DNA of 64,000 nucleotides, from positions 806,001 through 870,000 of the forward strand of contig JAKZZE010000010.1 in the NCBI GenBank assembly GCA_024220505.1, read 5' to 3'. This DNA is from Rhizopus arrhizus. Taxonomy: Eukaryota > Mucoromycota > Mucoromycetes > Mucorales > Rhizopodaceae. Positions within the stretch are counted from its first letter, which is position 1. Each line of letters opens with the position of its first letter. A program made the position numbers and the translations under genes. The notes under the pieces are model-generated. The model saw only the letters and a list, made by a program, of their open reading frames with translations, had not been told where the DNA came from and made no database searches. Shown here piece by piece: positions 22,491 to 34,603 of this stretch.

Positions 22491-25400
22491 GATTTATAAA
22501 TTTACTGCTTAAACAAAAAAAGAATTGACATTAAGCAATTTCTTTCAGTGTAAACACCTACATAAAAATAACATAAAATTTTTTTGTTCCCTTTTATATA
22601 AAAATAAAAAAATAAAATAAAAAAAAGTCAAATAGAATGGAAATCGATGAAAAATCGCAGTTTATTTTATATCTTTTTTACTTCCCAAATCGAGGAAAGC
22701 TACAACTGCCATTTTAAGAAATCCAGACAATTCTCTCTCTCTCTATTTTTCTTTTCTTCTCCTTTCAATATCATTCATTTATTGAAAAACTATCATAGTT
22801 CACATAGTGGTATGCAATCTTTGTTAAAAAGCTATACCAAGTAGAATAACAATTGTAAAATATAAATTCCAATTTTTCTATATGAAAATCAACAATGTCA
22901 TAAATGTCTTGATCTGCTATATTAGGAAACTTGTCTATAGTGAAATTTTGATCAAGATCGAGCTTTTGCCATCTATCGACCGATTTTCAGATTTTGAATT
23001 TCAAAAAATCATATCGAAAATACACTCAAACATCCAGAATTTAAGCTGGCCTTGCTTTCGTCATCTATGATAAAAATGGTTATTGTGTAAAAATACATGC
23101 TGTGTACTCATTTTAAATAATTTTATACAACAAACCAAATGATTACAAAATAAGTCTTTTTAATATATCCATTTTCAATGCATGAATTAACACAAAGAGA
23201 ACACCAATATATTTTATATGTCATTCTGTTAATAAAAGTCATAAATACGTCTTGCAAATTATTGCAGTAGTTCAATTATGTTATTTTCTTATTTAAGTGA
23301 CTGTAGCTTATCATCAATGTTGGCTCTTTTTTTTATAAACACTCCTTTTAATGTTTTGTGAGCTTGTCATTGGAACTCATGAGAAAGGGGTACAAGGAAA
23401 AGAAGGGGGGGAGTTTATTAAGCTGTGATTATCTGACTTTACTTTAAAATGAATACTCTATCATAAACATACAAAAACAAAAATAGATGGTATGTCAGTA
23501 TGATTACCCTTTTTTAAGGAGGAAGCGATTAACTTAACATAGACAACAGTTTATATAAGCAAATAGTTTACAAATATACTCGGGCGACGCATTACAATCT
23601 TCTTTTACGTGGCATATCTGCCATTGATATAATAAAAGCTTAAAAAAGTTAAATAATTATTCAATTATCCTATTTCAGGCTATGCTCTATCCCTCAAAGC
23701 AGCTTATAATGCCCAAATATTTCCTTTTTTAAAAATAAGCTTTTTGATTAACTTTTTTGTAGTACACAACCGGATATATGTAATAAGGGGTTTTAATTTC
23801 CATAAAAAGAACGCAAGGTTGGCCCTGGAATTTTATTGAGATTTTGTAGAAGCAAATTAGAGGAATTGTTGCGATAATGTGCGTACAAATCTATTGTATT
23901 GTCTTCACATTGAAATTACATACACTTCAATACTAAGCTAGCCAATAAGGCTATGTAATTGAAAGAAAGAAACGTTCGAATGAAACCTTTATACGAGCCA
24001 TGTCTTTTTATTCAATGTAAAACATATTTAAAAGAAAACTCTTAAGCCAATATTGACAAGAACTCGTGGTATCAGCTCATCAAATAAATGCAATACATAC
24101 TTCTGGATAAATGTATTATCAAGTGGAAATCTTAGTATTTTGTAACTAGTATTCCTTTATGCATTTAGAATGTAGTAAATATATTGATAAGAAGGAGTGT
24201 CTTAGTGAATTACCGTGTTGATATTTTCTGCTTGATTATGGAAGGCTGTCTACATAATTCACTATCAGGTGCTTGCTTTTGACTGAAATAAAATTGTCTT
24301 AAGATAAAAGTCTGTTTTTGTACATCTCTTTTGATGAAAATGATGTTTAAACAATGGCGAGCATATTGTAACAGATGTCTTAAAGTTGATTGAAATGGTA
24401 ATATATAGACTTCAAATAGATACTAGTAGTCATACAATTATTCTTAGCACGTTCTTATTTTTCCTTTCACTGTCAGCAAGCTGATATTGTCTTTAACAAG
24501 AGTAGCAAAAGAGGGTCGTTACCCAATAGTTGAAAAAAGCTAAGAAATAACCTTAGGATACATTTAGAAAGAGTGAAGTATGTGAAAGATATATACTTGA
24601 TATTGAAAATTAAGATAGCACTAACAGCATACAACCATTTACATAAATTTCTGTATTGTTGATACATGATCAATTGGAATTATATATTAACAAGATTAGA
24701 TAACTGATGCTCTAATGACAGAACACGTAGACTTATTGAAGTCCATGAAAAAAACTGAGCAAAAGCATTTGAAAAGGATTGTAGTTAATAAGTGCTTTTA
24801 CATGATTGTCGTTATGCTGTGCACAAATAAAAACTTTATTATTTATGTTATATGTATTTCTAAAGTTTTGATTTTAGAATTGACCTCTTTTCTTATTTGA
24901 TGAGATTGATTCACTTGAAAGCATTATCCAAAACAGAAGAGTGACTTTATAGGGAAGCTGAATAATATTTCCTATTGATAATCTGCTTTAAGCTGCCATT
25001 TACTATTTAAAACAATGACATTATTCATTCAATTTAAGTCCTGCCTTTAATGACCATTTAAAAATAGCTTGATTTAGAGGACTTTATTTTGCAAATGTAT
25101 ACTATTTTAGCTTATATCAATGCACGATAACCTTTTTTAGACTATTCAGTCTTGCATAAATAAAAAAGGTTTTATTTATAACCTAAGCTTTAAAAAAGAC
25201 AATTTCGTCTCACTTTATATTGTTTCCCTATCCTACCCCTTTTTTATAAGTAATCCTATAAAATGAATGAAAAAACCTATGTCTTCTTGATCGTATAATG
25301 TATAACTCTACTTGATATGCAATAAATCAAATACCCTCATTTCCTTTTATCAAAGTAAATTGATAACCTTGAAGTATGACACTCTGTGGAATTGTTTGAT

Positions 25401-25714
25401 GTGATATATAAATTACTCTTCTTTTGTATGAAGGTAAATATCTTTCTTGTTTCAAACATAGAAATAATACATCCTTTACTCAATTTACTTTATATTCTAT
25501 ATTCACCTGCTACTCCTCCTATATTTGCCAAATTTCAACCTAGATGATGTTTACATACAATCATACGATCTTCTCGAATATCAATGCTACAAGAAAATAT
25601 ACTTTTGTACAATATGTCATTGAAGTTATCCAATGAATAAATTCCATTGTTTTTTTTATAAGACGAACACAATAATGCCTACAATAAGGGTGGAGAGAGA
25701 GAGTCTTCGATCCG
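22491..25714. other. Long AT-rich region without recognised genes
   Basis: About 3.2 kb. The left 200 bp include the promoter of the SAM-HMG gene, with A/T-rich runs at 22590-22630. Short open frames (22882-23070, 24473-24673, 24715-24900) show no similarity I can recognise and no supporting splice structure. The composition suggests old, fully decayed sequence. Confidence 0.5.
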
Positions 25715-26188
25715 ATGGAAGGTGTGTTAACCGAAATCAGTGATCCAAACGTAGTACTTGAAACCATAACGAGCCAAATGTCCTATCTGAGTCTCAAACC
25801 AGCAGAGAAAGAGACTACTGCAAAAGATTCAACAAAAAAAGCTATAAAAGTGGTCAAGAAAGCAGTGTCTACAAAGACTACAACGATCAAAACAGAGAGA
25901 TATATATTGACTGAATGATCGAAGGTCCTACGGAAAGAGGAAAAGTGATTTTGCATGCAAAGGATCTTGGAATTAATCCTTGTACTGCCATGTGCTGGTG
26001 GAAACACTATCAAGAAACTGGGAAGGTAGTTTACAAAAAGTTACAAAGAAATCCCGGCCGGCCCAACTCACTGACTACTGAGCATGAGTAGCACATTCAA
26101 CAAATAATAGATAAAGTGGAAAGTCTCGGATCTGGGTTACACTAAGAACTGCGTTTTTGTTGTTGAGGTTGCATTGAAGACAGCCAAA

Positions 26189-26224
<36 letters not shown>

Positions 26225-26620
26225 AAAAGAAAGAAAGCTTGCAGGAGGCAAAGAGCAAAGAACAGGCGACATTATTATTGAAGAATCTACTATAGAGTAC
26301 GTTGATGTGGAGAAGAGTACTGCCATCGAGAACAACAATCAAGTAGCAAAAGGTACAACTACTGCCCATTTTATAAGATCTATAAGTGAGCTTCTTGATA
26401 TCATGGACATGGATAAAAGTCTTATAGATAGTTATCTTGTAATGGATTGCTGTACTATTCATAAGTCTCATTCAAAGATAAAAAAATTGAGAGTAGAGGT
26501 TATAGAGTAACGTACTTATCTCCTTGTTCGCCAGAGCTCAACCCAATTGAGCAGTTTTAGGCTATAGTTAAAGGAAGCTCAAACATCGTCGAATGAAATC
26601 TTATCGAGTTGAAGTGCTGA
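25715..26620 (+). pseudogene. Degenerate Tc1/mariner-like transposase
   Basis: Pieces in order on the plus strand: a Lys/Thr-rich N-terminal frame (25715-25918); an HTH-like stretch with GKVILHAKDLGINP, WWKHYQETGKVVYKK and RNPGRPNSL (about 25920-26090); then a 33 nt poly(A) interruption. Next comes a DDE-type core, LIDSYLVMDCCTIHKSHSK, where the Asp matches the second catalytic Asp of the transposase at 48.6 kb (YLVMDNAAIHK). A decayed end resembling SPELNPIEQF follows at about 26530-26560. Stops and frame changes divide all parts, so it is inactive. Terminal inverted repeats were not found. Confidence 0.7.
26190..26222. repeat. Poly(A) tract of about 33 nt inside the transposase relic
   Basis: An A run followed by an imperfect GAAAAAGAAAGAAAG stretch splits the N-terminal and catalytic parts of the degenerate transposase. 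It may be an expanded simple repeat or the tail of a very small retroposed insertion. Confidence 0.75.
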
Positions 26621-27456
26621 TGCTTGTAATCAAGTTCTTTATAGCTTCTCTAGTCAAATCATCCACTGTTGTAATAAAACATCCATGTGAACATGCTTTT
26701 AAAATCATACTATGATATTTTCATAACTCCATATCTTTTTAGAATATAAACCTTGCGAGAATTGTATGATTAAAATAGCTTTATTGGGCCCAGCAAAGGA
26801 TCTTTAACGGAGATTTTTGATCAGTGAATGCATCATCATTATGCAGTGACATTACAATGTGATGGTCCAATATTTTATGCTCATCAAGTTTGTTCTTAAC
26901 ATATTTATCATTGAGGTTTGATGAAAAAACATAAAGAACTTGACACATTCAGATGCTAATAACTTCTCGAGTCCTACCTACTATATGTAACTACTATTTT
27001 ATGTGAATCTAGAAAATAAGTATGTTATATTGCAAGCTACTACATGATGTAAGCTCATTGTAGGCACATTGCTATTGTTCAATTGTACATATATTTACAA
27101 GAACTGGCTGCAAATGAAAATTTTGCGTTGAATAAATTTGTGACAAAAGATGTCTTTGTTGAAGTTTTTCTGAGTCTTGTTCTCTCGAAGGGTGGAAATA
27201 GCACAAGACTGAAGGATACGACAAAAAATCTTTGTACGAATATTATAGAAACGAAATAACAAAGTCTAAAAAAACATATTTCCCTGAATCCGAATTTGAC
27301 TTTCGAGTCGACCAAAAATGTAATTTGTATTATAAAAATCTGTTCATAGCAAGAATCCGCGGTTTTTCCCCTTAACCTAAGAATTACTCTACTGATAGCT
27401 CTGTAAAGTCTCAACCGTATGTCACCTATCTACAAATAATGCTACAATAAAAGCAT
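26621..27456. other. Region between transposase relic and Fanzor relic
   Basis: No confident gene. Plus-strand fragments at 27088-27360 (for example KNLCTNIIETK and YFPESEFDFRVDQK) could be a decayed N-terminal part of the following Fanzor gene, but this cannot be shown by reading alone. Confidence 0.4.
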
Positions 27457-28137
27457 ATTTTAGAAAGACTAGATGATAGTGAGAAAAGCAAAGTTCTAGA
27501 GCTGGCAAAAGAGATGTGTAGACGATCATAGCAAAGCAATTACAAAAAAGACTATCAGTACAGTATTAGAAAAGCTACAACTTTTACCTTTTCGAAAATT
27601 GAAGCTTTCAAGTAAACTCTTCTTTGACCAGAATGATCAAAAATTGGTGCGTAGCTTAAAAGCAAAGTTTGGTCAAGATGCTGTCTTAGTTTTTGGAGAT
27701 TGGTCCGCCTCTAATGTCAAGCATCAAGAACCGACAAGAAGCAAGGCATTAATCAGGATGTTAAAGAAGAACAGGTTTGCTGTCTACTTAATCAATGAAT
27801 ACAAAACATCTTCCCATTGCCCAACCTGTGAAAATGAATTAGAAAAATTCAAAACCGAGCCAAAACCTCGCCCTTACCAACGGAGAAAGAAGCCAGACGT
27901 GCTATGTAATGGTTTGCTGAGTTAACCCAAAGAAAGAAAAAAATTAGATTAATTCTTGATAACTAATGTAGCACTAGGTGTAAGAACCTCTCATGTCTTA
28001 AACAACAAACCGCAGGAATAAAAAGACTTTGGAATCGCGATCAAGCAGCCGTATTGAATTTTCTCAAGAACTTAAATAGTTTGAGAAAGACTGGCAAACG
28101 CCCTAGCTTTTTCACCAGAAAATATCCTTTAGACTGA
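27457..28137 (+). pseudogene. Fanzor (eukaryotic TnpB-like) nuclease, C-terminal relic
   Basis: Fanzors are eukaryotic relatives of TnpB, RNA-guided RuvC nucleases carried by transposons. In this region I see LELAKEM; then, after a +1 shift near 27515, LLPFRKLKLSSKLFFDQ; then AVLVFGDWSASNV (RuvC-II strand lacking the usual Glu); then VYLINEYKTSSHCPTC, with a Glu in the position used by rearranged Fanzor active sites and the first zinc pair CPTC. After a gap of about 66 nt with stops follow CKNLSC (second zinc pair) and RLWNRDQAAVLNF, holding the RuvC-III Asp. The end is at TGA 28135-28137. The N-terminal guide-binding part and RuvC-I were not found. Frameshift and stops make it a pseudogene. 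No neighbouring ends or guide-RNA locus could be defined. Confidence 0.72.
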
Positions 28138-28470
28138 TCATCTTTAGGTAGAACAAAAGTAGGAAAATCATAAAAAATTCACCACCAAGGTTATCGCTTT
28201 GGTCATTTAATACAGATATTACATTAAAACAAGTACAAAGCGACAACAATAAATGTTCCAAACGAAATTTTCATTTAGGTTAGTGACATTTATTTTTCTG
28301 GTAACGACGTTTGTTTTTTTTGCTAAACGATGTTTATTTTCTTTAACCGACAAAATTTATCAGCCTCACTGTATTGGCTACTGAAGAGGACTTTAAAAAA
28401 CCTTGCACAGAATGCCTACGTGATTATTTCTGTCTTCTTTTGTTGCAGAAAAAAAAAAAAGTACTATAGA

Positions 28471-29633
28471 ATGGAGGATCAAGAAGAACAAAGATCACAA
28501 TTCTTTGGTGTCATTAAATCAGCAAGATCTTTTATAAATTTAATAAAATCAATAAACATTAAAAACGTAAATGACTTTTTTTTAAAAAAAAAGGAAGAAT
28601 AGACTAATAAGAATATAGATTGCTACGTGTTATATTCACGATGAAGGAATGACACTCACTGTCGAAGAATCTCGTTGTGTTAAAGCAACTGCATATTTTA
28701 AAAGTCATATGTTTCAAGTATATCGAAAGCAATCAGATACAGACATACCAATGTTTGGTTTACCTTTAAATGCATTGATTGATTGTTTTGGTTTAATGCT
28801 GCCACATACCAATGTATCAAAAGCACTAACAGAAACATGTGATATTCGATATAATGGACTTGGTTCCTATTTAAGTCTGAAGTAATAATAATTGACAAAA
28901 AATAAAAAAAGTAGAATTGGTTCACTTAATGAATATGTAGACGATATGACAAAGATCATGGACAAACAATTTCATGTAACTTAACTCCGATAGAACCAGA
29001 AGAAGAAGAAGTAGATGCATTAACAGGAACAGATATTCACATTCAAAAGATGATTTTGAAGGTAAATTATAGAGATTATTAAATAAAACTAATACATAAG
29101 CGCAGTCAGATTGGTTAATAAGTGTGATTGGAGAATTGGATAAAACATGTGAAAATATAGCCTTCACATTTTCACCCAACGATCCTTCATTTACTTTAAG
29201 AGCGATTGGAACAACAGGTACTTCAGAAACATCTTATCCAGAGAATTCTGATCCATTTATCAGCTTTGAGTGTGATCGAGAACTGACATTTAGGTACAAA
29301 AAAAAAAAGATGTGTAGGTTACACAGAAAGATAATCTGTGTTTTCTAGTTATCTCTACAGCCATATAATAATGTGTAAAAAAGCATTAGAACATTCAGTT
29401 GAAGTATCTGTCGAAATGTCTTTAAATGGATTACTTTGTATGCTGGTAACTAATTACAACTACTTTCTGTCTTATTTTACTTACTCTGCTTAGTTTCAAA
29501 TTGAAGGAAGCAATGACACCAAAGATTTCGTTGAGTTTACGGTAAAACAAGATTTTTTTTATATTGCTGATAATCAAAAAATTAACAATCGTCTGCATAT
29601 TAGTTTCTGCCTACTGGCCCTACAATCGACTAA
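28471..29633 (+). CDS. RAD1: Rad1 subunit of the 9-1-1 DNA damage checkpoint clamp
   Basis: Rad1 (S. pombe rad1, yeast Rad17) forms a PCNA-like ring with Rad9 and Hus1 that loads at damaged DNA. Seven exons (28471-28566, 28619-28881, 28941-29061, 29106-29293, 29349-29445, 29494-29541, 29604-29633) join in phase to 280 residues, the normal size. Matching stretches are ATCYIHDEGMTLTVEE, ATAYFKSHMFQVY, CNLTPIEPEEEE, SDWLISVIGELDKTCE and FTFSPNDPSFTLRAIG. The splice from 28881 to 28941 is chosen because it restores KRYDKDHGQTISC; the alternative reading gives a stop. The first ATG, just after a poly(A) run, starts MEDQEEQRSQFFGV. The gap to the next gene is only 139 bp. Confidence 0.88.
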
Positions 29634-29772
29634 AAAGGCAATATAGCTGAGATTGTCTTTTAAGTCACAGTAAATCATCTAAAAAAACATGAATTTACTT
29701 TTTTATTATAAATACTCGTATTCTTTTTTTTTTTCCCATCAATTTTTTAAAATAAATTTTATAAATCAAAAC

Positions 29773-31056
29773 ATGTCTGGTCCTCATCTTTGGCTTCGCG
29801 CAGAAACTAAGCCTATGGAACATAGAGCTGCACTAACTCCTACCACTGCCAAGGCTCTCTTGGATGCTGGTTTCAAGATTACTGTTGAGCGTTCTGAAGA
29901 GCGTATCTTTGATGATGAAGAATATGCCAAGTAAGTAGTAAAATCCATGGTATATTATCAATCGAAACTAATTATAGCCTGCAGTGTTGGTTGTCCTCTT
30001 GTTGAAAAGCTTAGCTGGAAGACTGACGCTCCTGCTGATGCCTATATTGTTGGTTTGAAAGAACTTCCCGAAAACGATGACTCTCCTTTGCACCACACAC
30101 ATATCTTCTTTGCTCATTGTTTCAAGAATCAAGGAGGCTGGAAAGAATTGTTACAACGTTTTGATGCTGGAAAGGGTACTATTCTCGATCTTGAGTTCTT
30201 GAATGACTCAAACGGTAAATACATATTTTATTGTTTATGGGCTATTTTGTATTCTAAGAATTATTTGGGTTAGGTCGTCGTGTTGCTGCTTTTGGTTACA
30301 TGGCAGGCTTTACAGGTTCTGCTGTTGGTATTGATGTTTGGTGTCACCAAAAAACAAACGCTGGAAAAGTTTATGGAGCACTTACACCTTATCCTAACGA
30401 GAATGTTTTAATTGATCACATCAAGAGTCGCTTAGCACAAGCTGGTAAGTGTTTTATTGATACAAGTAAAAGAGCAGGTTTTAAAACATTTCCTACCTTT
30501 AGTTGCCTTGAACAACAACCAATTCCCTAAAGTAATGGTCATGGGTGCCTTGGGTCGTTGTGGTACCGGTGCATGCGATTTCGCACGCAAAGCTGGTATT
30601 CCTGAAGAAAACATCATCAGATGGGATATTAATGAAACCAAGGACGGTGGTCCTTTCCCTCAAATCCTTGAAGCTGATATCTTTATCAACTGTATTTACC
30701 TCAACAAGAAGATTCCTCCCTTCATCACTCAAGAATTGATCGATGGTCCTCGTAAGCTCTCAATTATTTGTGACGTCTCTTGTGATACAACCAACCCCAA
30801 TAACCCTATTCCTATCTACTCTATCAACACCACATTCGACAAGCCTACTGTCCCTGTCAAGACATCCAACCCCTATCCTCTTGAAGTATGCTCTATTGAC
30901 CATTTGCCTACTCTTTTACCTAGAGAAAGCTCTGATATGTTTTCTCAAGACCTCTTGCCTACCATGTTGGCCTTAAAGAACCGTCAAGAATCTCCTGTTT
31001 GGACTGGTGCTGAAAACTTGTACAAGGAAAAACTCGAGGCATCCAGATCAGCTTAA
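29773..31056 (+). CDS. LYS1: Saccharopine dehydrogenase (NAD+, L-lysine-forming)
   Basis: It catalyses the last step of the fungal alpha-aminoadipate pathway, saccharopine to lysine plus 2-oxoglutarate. Four exons (29773-29930, 29985-30214, 30274-30444, 30503-31056) give 370 residues, the yeast length. It begins [18 protein letters not shown]. Lys of GLKELPEN and His of [10 protein letters not shown] correspond to the catalytic pair. The nucleotide site is [19 protein letters not shown], and the C-terminal part has the [17 protein letters not shown] segment. It is a soluble enzyme. The terminal SRSA is not a strong peroxisomal signal. It has an AATAAA-containing 3' region near 31125. Codon use is C/T-ending-rich, like other well-expressed genes here. 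Confidence 0.95.
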
Positions 31057-31599
31057 ATACGTTCATTTTCCCTGTAATATAGTCGAATCCCCCATTTTGT
31101 TGTGTATATTTTTTTTAAAAGAAACAAAATAAAGCTGAACCACAAGGCTACTTCATCTTTTTAGTTACTTTATGCTCTTCATATGCATGTGCATATTTTA
31201 TAGTAAAGTTCACCACCAAACTTTTTTTTTAAAAAAAACACACACATAATTTAGTACTTTGATTTGCTAGCTTAATGATTTTGATAAAAAGAAAACTTAA
31301 AAGCTAACTTAATAGAACACATGTAACCTATTTTTGAATTGTCATCAGATTTATATAAGATCACATAAAAAAATAAAGTAAAGCGATTCCAATATGTATC
31401 AAGGCGTTCAAGAGACTTTTATAATGGCCATAATGTAAATATAAAAGTTATTTGTCGATTAAATGGAGTTATGCTATCTATATTTTTCTAAATGCTTGAA
31501 AAGTAAATAAAACATGTCTCTAATTTGATTATAACTTTGTGAAGAATTGGTTGAATTTCAAAAGACAGTTAAACAAACGTTTGATGTTGAATTTACACT
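31057..31599. other. Intergenic region downstream of LYS1
   Basis: It contains the LYS1 3' end and AT-rich sequence with no recognisable coding potential. LTR-like repeats begin after it. Confidence 0.5.
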
Positions 31600-33328
31600 T
31601 GGATTGGGATGTGTTTATTATATTATTTACTACAGTAAACAAATTTGATCAAAATAAGATAGCTTAGATTTAACGAGATAGCCTAATCGAATATCTTTTA
31701 TCATTCCAGTGTAATTTTTTCTTTTGATTACTTTTGATCTTAAGATTTTGGAAGTAAATTTGATTACTTTTTGTAAGTATAAAAGAAACTGATCAAAAAC
31801 TTGTGTTAAAGTTTGTAAATTTGATTTTCTTGTTATAAGTGACCACCAGATCTTGTTAGGTAGATCAGACTTGCTTTAAAAGGTAAAGTAATTTGATTTG
31901 AACAAAAAATGAGATACAATGAAGGTTACTGACTTGTTTGTGTTGTAAGATGTTATTTTATTGGTTGTCTTGTAAGTTTGAGTATTAAATTGGATAAAGT
32001 CTGCTCGTAAAGTCTGCTCGTAAAGCTTGATTGTGAGATTGAGATTGCATTGCAAGTTGTTGTTTTATATAGAATTTAAGCGGATGCTTGTTAAGTAATG
32101 ATCACCAGATATTTTATGTAAGATTAACACGATGTTTCTTGATAAAATGATATAAAAGTAAAGTAAAATAAGAGATCAGGAACTTCTTGTAAGTAAGTTA
32201 GCCTGTTTTATAGAGTTAAGTATATAAAAATATAAAAGAACTTGACTCGGTTGGTTTCTGCGTTTCTTTATCATTTTTGTTACAGAGATAAAGATCATAG
32301 AGTTTTTTTTTAAATAAAAAAAAGGTTTATTTGAATAAAAGATATTTGAAAGTAAAGTTATTAAAGTAAATAGTGTAACTTGTTAATACTTGGGATTTGG
32401 ATTGTGTTAAAGTGTTGTAGATTTGTTTAATTTGAGTTTTGAAGCCTTGAATGACTTGAGTTTGATCAACTTGATTGAACGTTTAACAGTTCTTTTGATA
32501 AATTAATTTGGCTTTGAGTAGTGACTACCAGATCTTTATAGATCAATAAGGTTAAGAGTAAGATTGTTTTATAAAAGATGAAAAATAAAAGGGGCCTTTC
32601 TTGATTCGTGATAACTCTGGTATCAGATCAGAAAGAATAAGTAAAAATAAAAAGAAGAGAAAAGGTAATTGTGACCCAATAAGAAAAGATTGCTTTTTAA
32701 ACGCAAGAAGATTTGATTTATTGAATGTCTGTTATTTTGGTTAAAAATATTCATCTTATTTATATAAAAAAAGGCATGGCTTATTATTTACGTTGGTTGC
32801 AATCTACGTCGACCGACGCCAATGTCGCTGGACATCCAAATTTGTTCTTGTGATCATTGTAATTTTTGTTCCTTCAATGGCTTGTAAGAGTTAACGGTTT
32901 TGAAATAGAATAAAGTTGATAAAAAAGATTAAAAATAAGACTTGAATTAAGTATTGATATTAGATTCGCTTGAGTAGAGTGACCACCAGATCTTGTTAAG
33001 TAGATCAGTCTGAATTGAATAAAAGTAAAATAAAAAGATAAAATAAAAAAGAGATTACAATGAAGTATATGATTCAAGGGATTATTGATTCTTCCTATTT
33101 ATAAAATAAAAGAAGTATTTTGTTTCAAAGGAGATTTATTTGGATAAGGTAAGATAATAATAATTCTTGATAAACTGATGATATTTATATGTTTTTGATT
33201 TTCTTGATTTTGCGATGTTTTTAGATTTTTGTGTTTTCCTTTGAATTTAGTTGGGTTATTCAATTTCATTGAGTTTATCAAAAATATTGAGGACATGAAC
33301 TTAGTTCAGGTCCGAACTTTCTTCGTCA
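31600..33328 (+). repeat. Cluster of degenerate LTR-like repeats
   Basis: Four diverged copies of the block TGACCACCAGATCTTGTTA followed by TAGATCAG occur at about 31840, 32099, 32521 and 32980. Each is followed by AAAAGTAAAATAAAA-like sequence, so related units of 250 to 460 bp lie head to tail. The last unit (32965-33328) is the best preserved and recurs inverted at 56.9-57.3 kb. No coding sequence is present. Nested or successive solo LTRs are the simplest reading. Confidence 0.6.
32965..33328 (+). repeat. LTR-like repeat, copy A
   Basis: It runs from TTCGCTTGAGTAGAGTGACC to GTCCGAACTTTCTTCGTCA. The same sequence, diverged by substitutions and small indels, is found on the opposite strand at 56934-57319. 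The two copies share an abrupt end at CTTCGTCA and differ beyond it, which marks a real element terminus ending in CA. The 5' limit is less clear. Its end lies 90 bp from the tRNA-Asn gene, where some retrotransposons prefer to insert. Confidence 0.7.
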
Positions 33329-33417
33329 CATTACAACACTGTTACAGAGCTTCAACAGAATTAGAAGATCAAAACATTCAGCGTTACACAAACCATATTT
33401 CAAAAAACAAAAAGAAA

Positions 33418-33491
33418 CGCTCCTAGGTGGGCTCGAACCACCAACCTCCTGATTAACAGTCAGACGCGCTAGCCAATTGCGCCATAAGAGC
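33418..33491 (-). tRNA. tRNA-Asn (anticodon GTT)
   Basis: The reverse complement folds as a complete 74 nt cloverleaf. The acceptor stem is GCTCTTA/TAGGAGC with one G-T pair. The D arm is GCGC AATTGGCTA GCGC, the anticodon arm TCTGA CTGTTAA TCAGG with anticodon GTT, and the T arm GGTGG TTCGAGC CCACC, with discriminator G. No intron. The internal promoter boxes A (TGGCGCAATTGG) and B (GGTTCGAGCCC) are intact. A T-rich terminator is not obvious directly downstream, but TTTTTGTTTTTTG follows within about 15 bp on the transcribed strand. Confidence 0.96.
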
Positions 33492-34603
33492 CGGATGGGG
33501 GCGCTAAAATTAAGTATAACAGATCAAATACTTTCCGGTCCGAAATAATGCGGACCGGACATGATATGGGCACCCCATTTCCTTGTATTTTTTGGAGGGT
33601 TATATTGTATCTGGAAGTATTAACGATGTCTGATGTCGTTGTAATAACTTTTTTGGCTTATATATCAATATATAATTATTATTCATTGAATTTACTGTTA
33701 TTATTCACATACTTATATAAATAGGACTGTTAGTGTGTTTTGTTTGCAAGACAAAATACTTGAGTGAATGTCCTGGAAAAAATCTTTTGATGTTCGGACT
33801 ATTTAAGCTCAAATTTTGTTAAACTTGTATGAACATTGGTGTGTCTCTCCAAAGGTACCACAATAAGCTAAAATTTATTATTTTTGCAATCAAATCAATT
33901 AAATAAAGTATCTCTTTTTAGGTTTTAAAGCTTATTTAGATCATCAAGTTTCGTTTAATAAATTGAAAGATTAATGATAATAGATATTGTCTAAAAAAAA
34001 AGACAACAAAACAAGTAAATTATATCATTAGAAAGAGTATATTATATTTAATTCAATTAGACCGGAAGAAAACTTTGTAAGCTTAATATTAGTATTTCCC
34101 TAAAGTTTTGCGATGAGTGCACTCTTCAATTTATTTGTTCATTTGATAAAACTTTGACGTATTTTTTCTATCAACTATTTACCTAAAATACGTTAGCTGC
34201 TTTTTTACGTACATAAGATACACTGACTGTTTTCAATAACACGCTCCAAGACAGAATAGTATATATGTGAGTATGAGATAATGTACTAAGAGAAGTAACA
34301 GGATTACAAAATCATAAATCATATGCCCTGGTTCATTTGATTTTTTTTTCTGTATTTTTGAATGTTCCCAAAATAGGAACGACCACGATTTTCTAACTAC
34401 TTCTTTTTTCTATATATTTCTCTATCTCTTTCTCTCTCTTTCTTTCTCTTCACACTTCCTTAAAGACATTTAACTAAAGTAACTATTGGTAAAATGATAT
34501 TTTTTTCTTTTTTTGTTGTAAATCTGTTCCTTTTTATTCATTTGATTTAAAACTTATTTTTAGATTCTTTCCCATTATTAATAATAAAACTATATTTGTC
34601 CCA
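33492..34603. other. Intergenic region with a GC-rich hairpin
   Basis: Mostly AT-rich. A perfect inverted repeat, TCCGGTCCG and CGGACCGGA, lies at 33534-33542 and 33551-33559, separated by 8 nt, just upstream of the tRNA gene. The last 250 bp form the promoter of the Caf120-like gene, with CT-rich tracts near 34405-34450. No gene is recognised. Confidence 0.5.

Noticed and set aside
27079..27414. 111-codon minus-strand open frame next to the Fanzor relic
   Set aside because: No motif of its own; it is opposite to plus-strand fragments that fit a decayed gene better.
31836..33000. CRISPR-like array
   Set aside because: Only four diverged blocks with unequal spacing of 260-460 bp in a eukaryotic repeat region; not a CRISPR.
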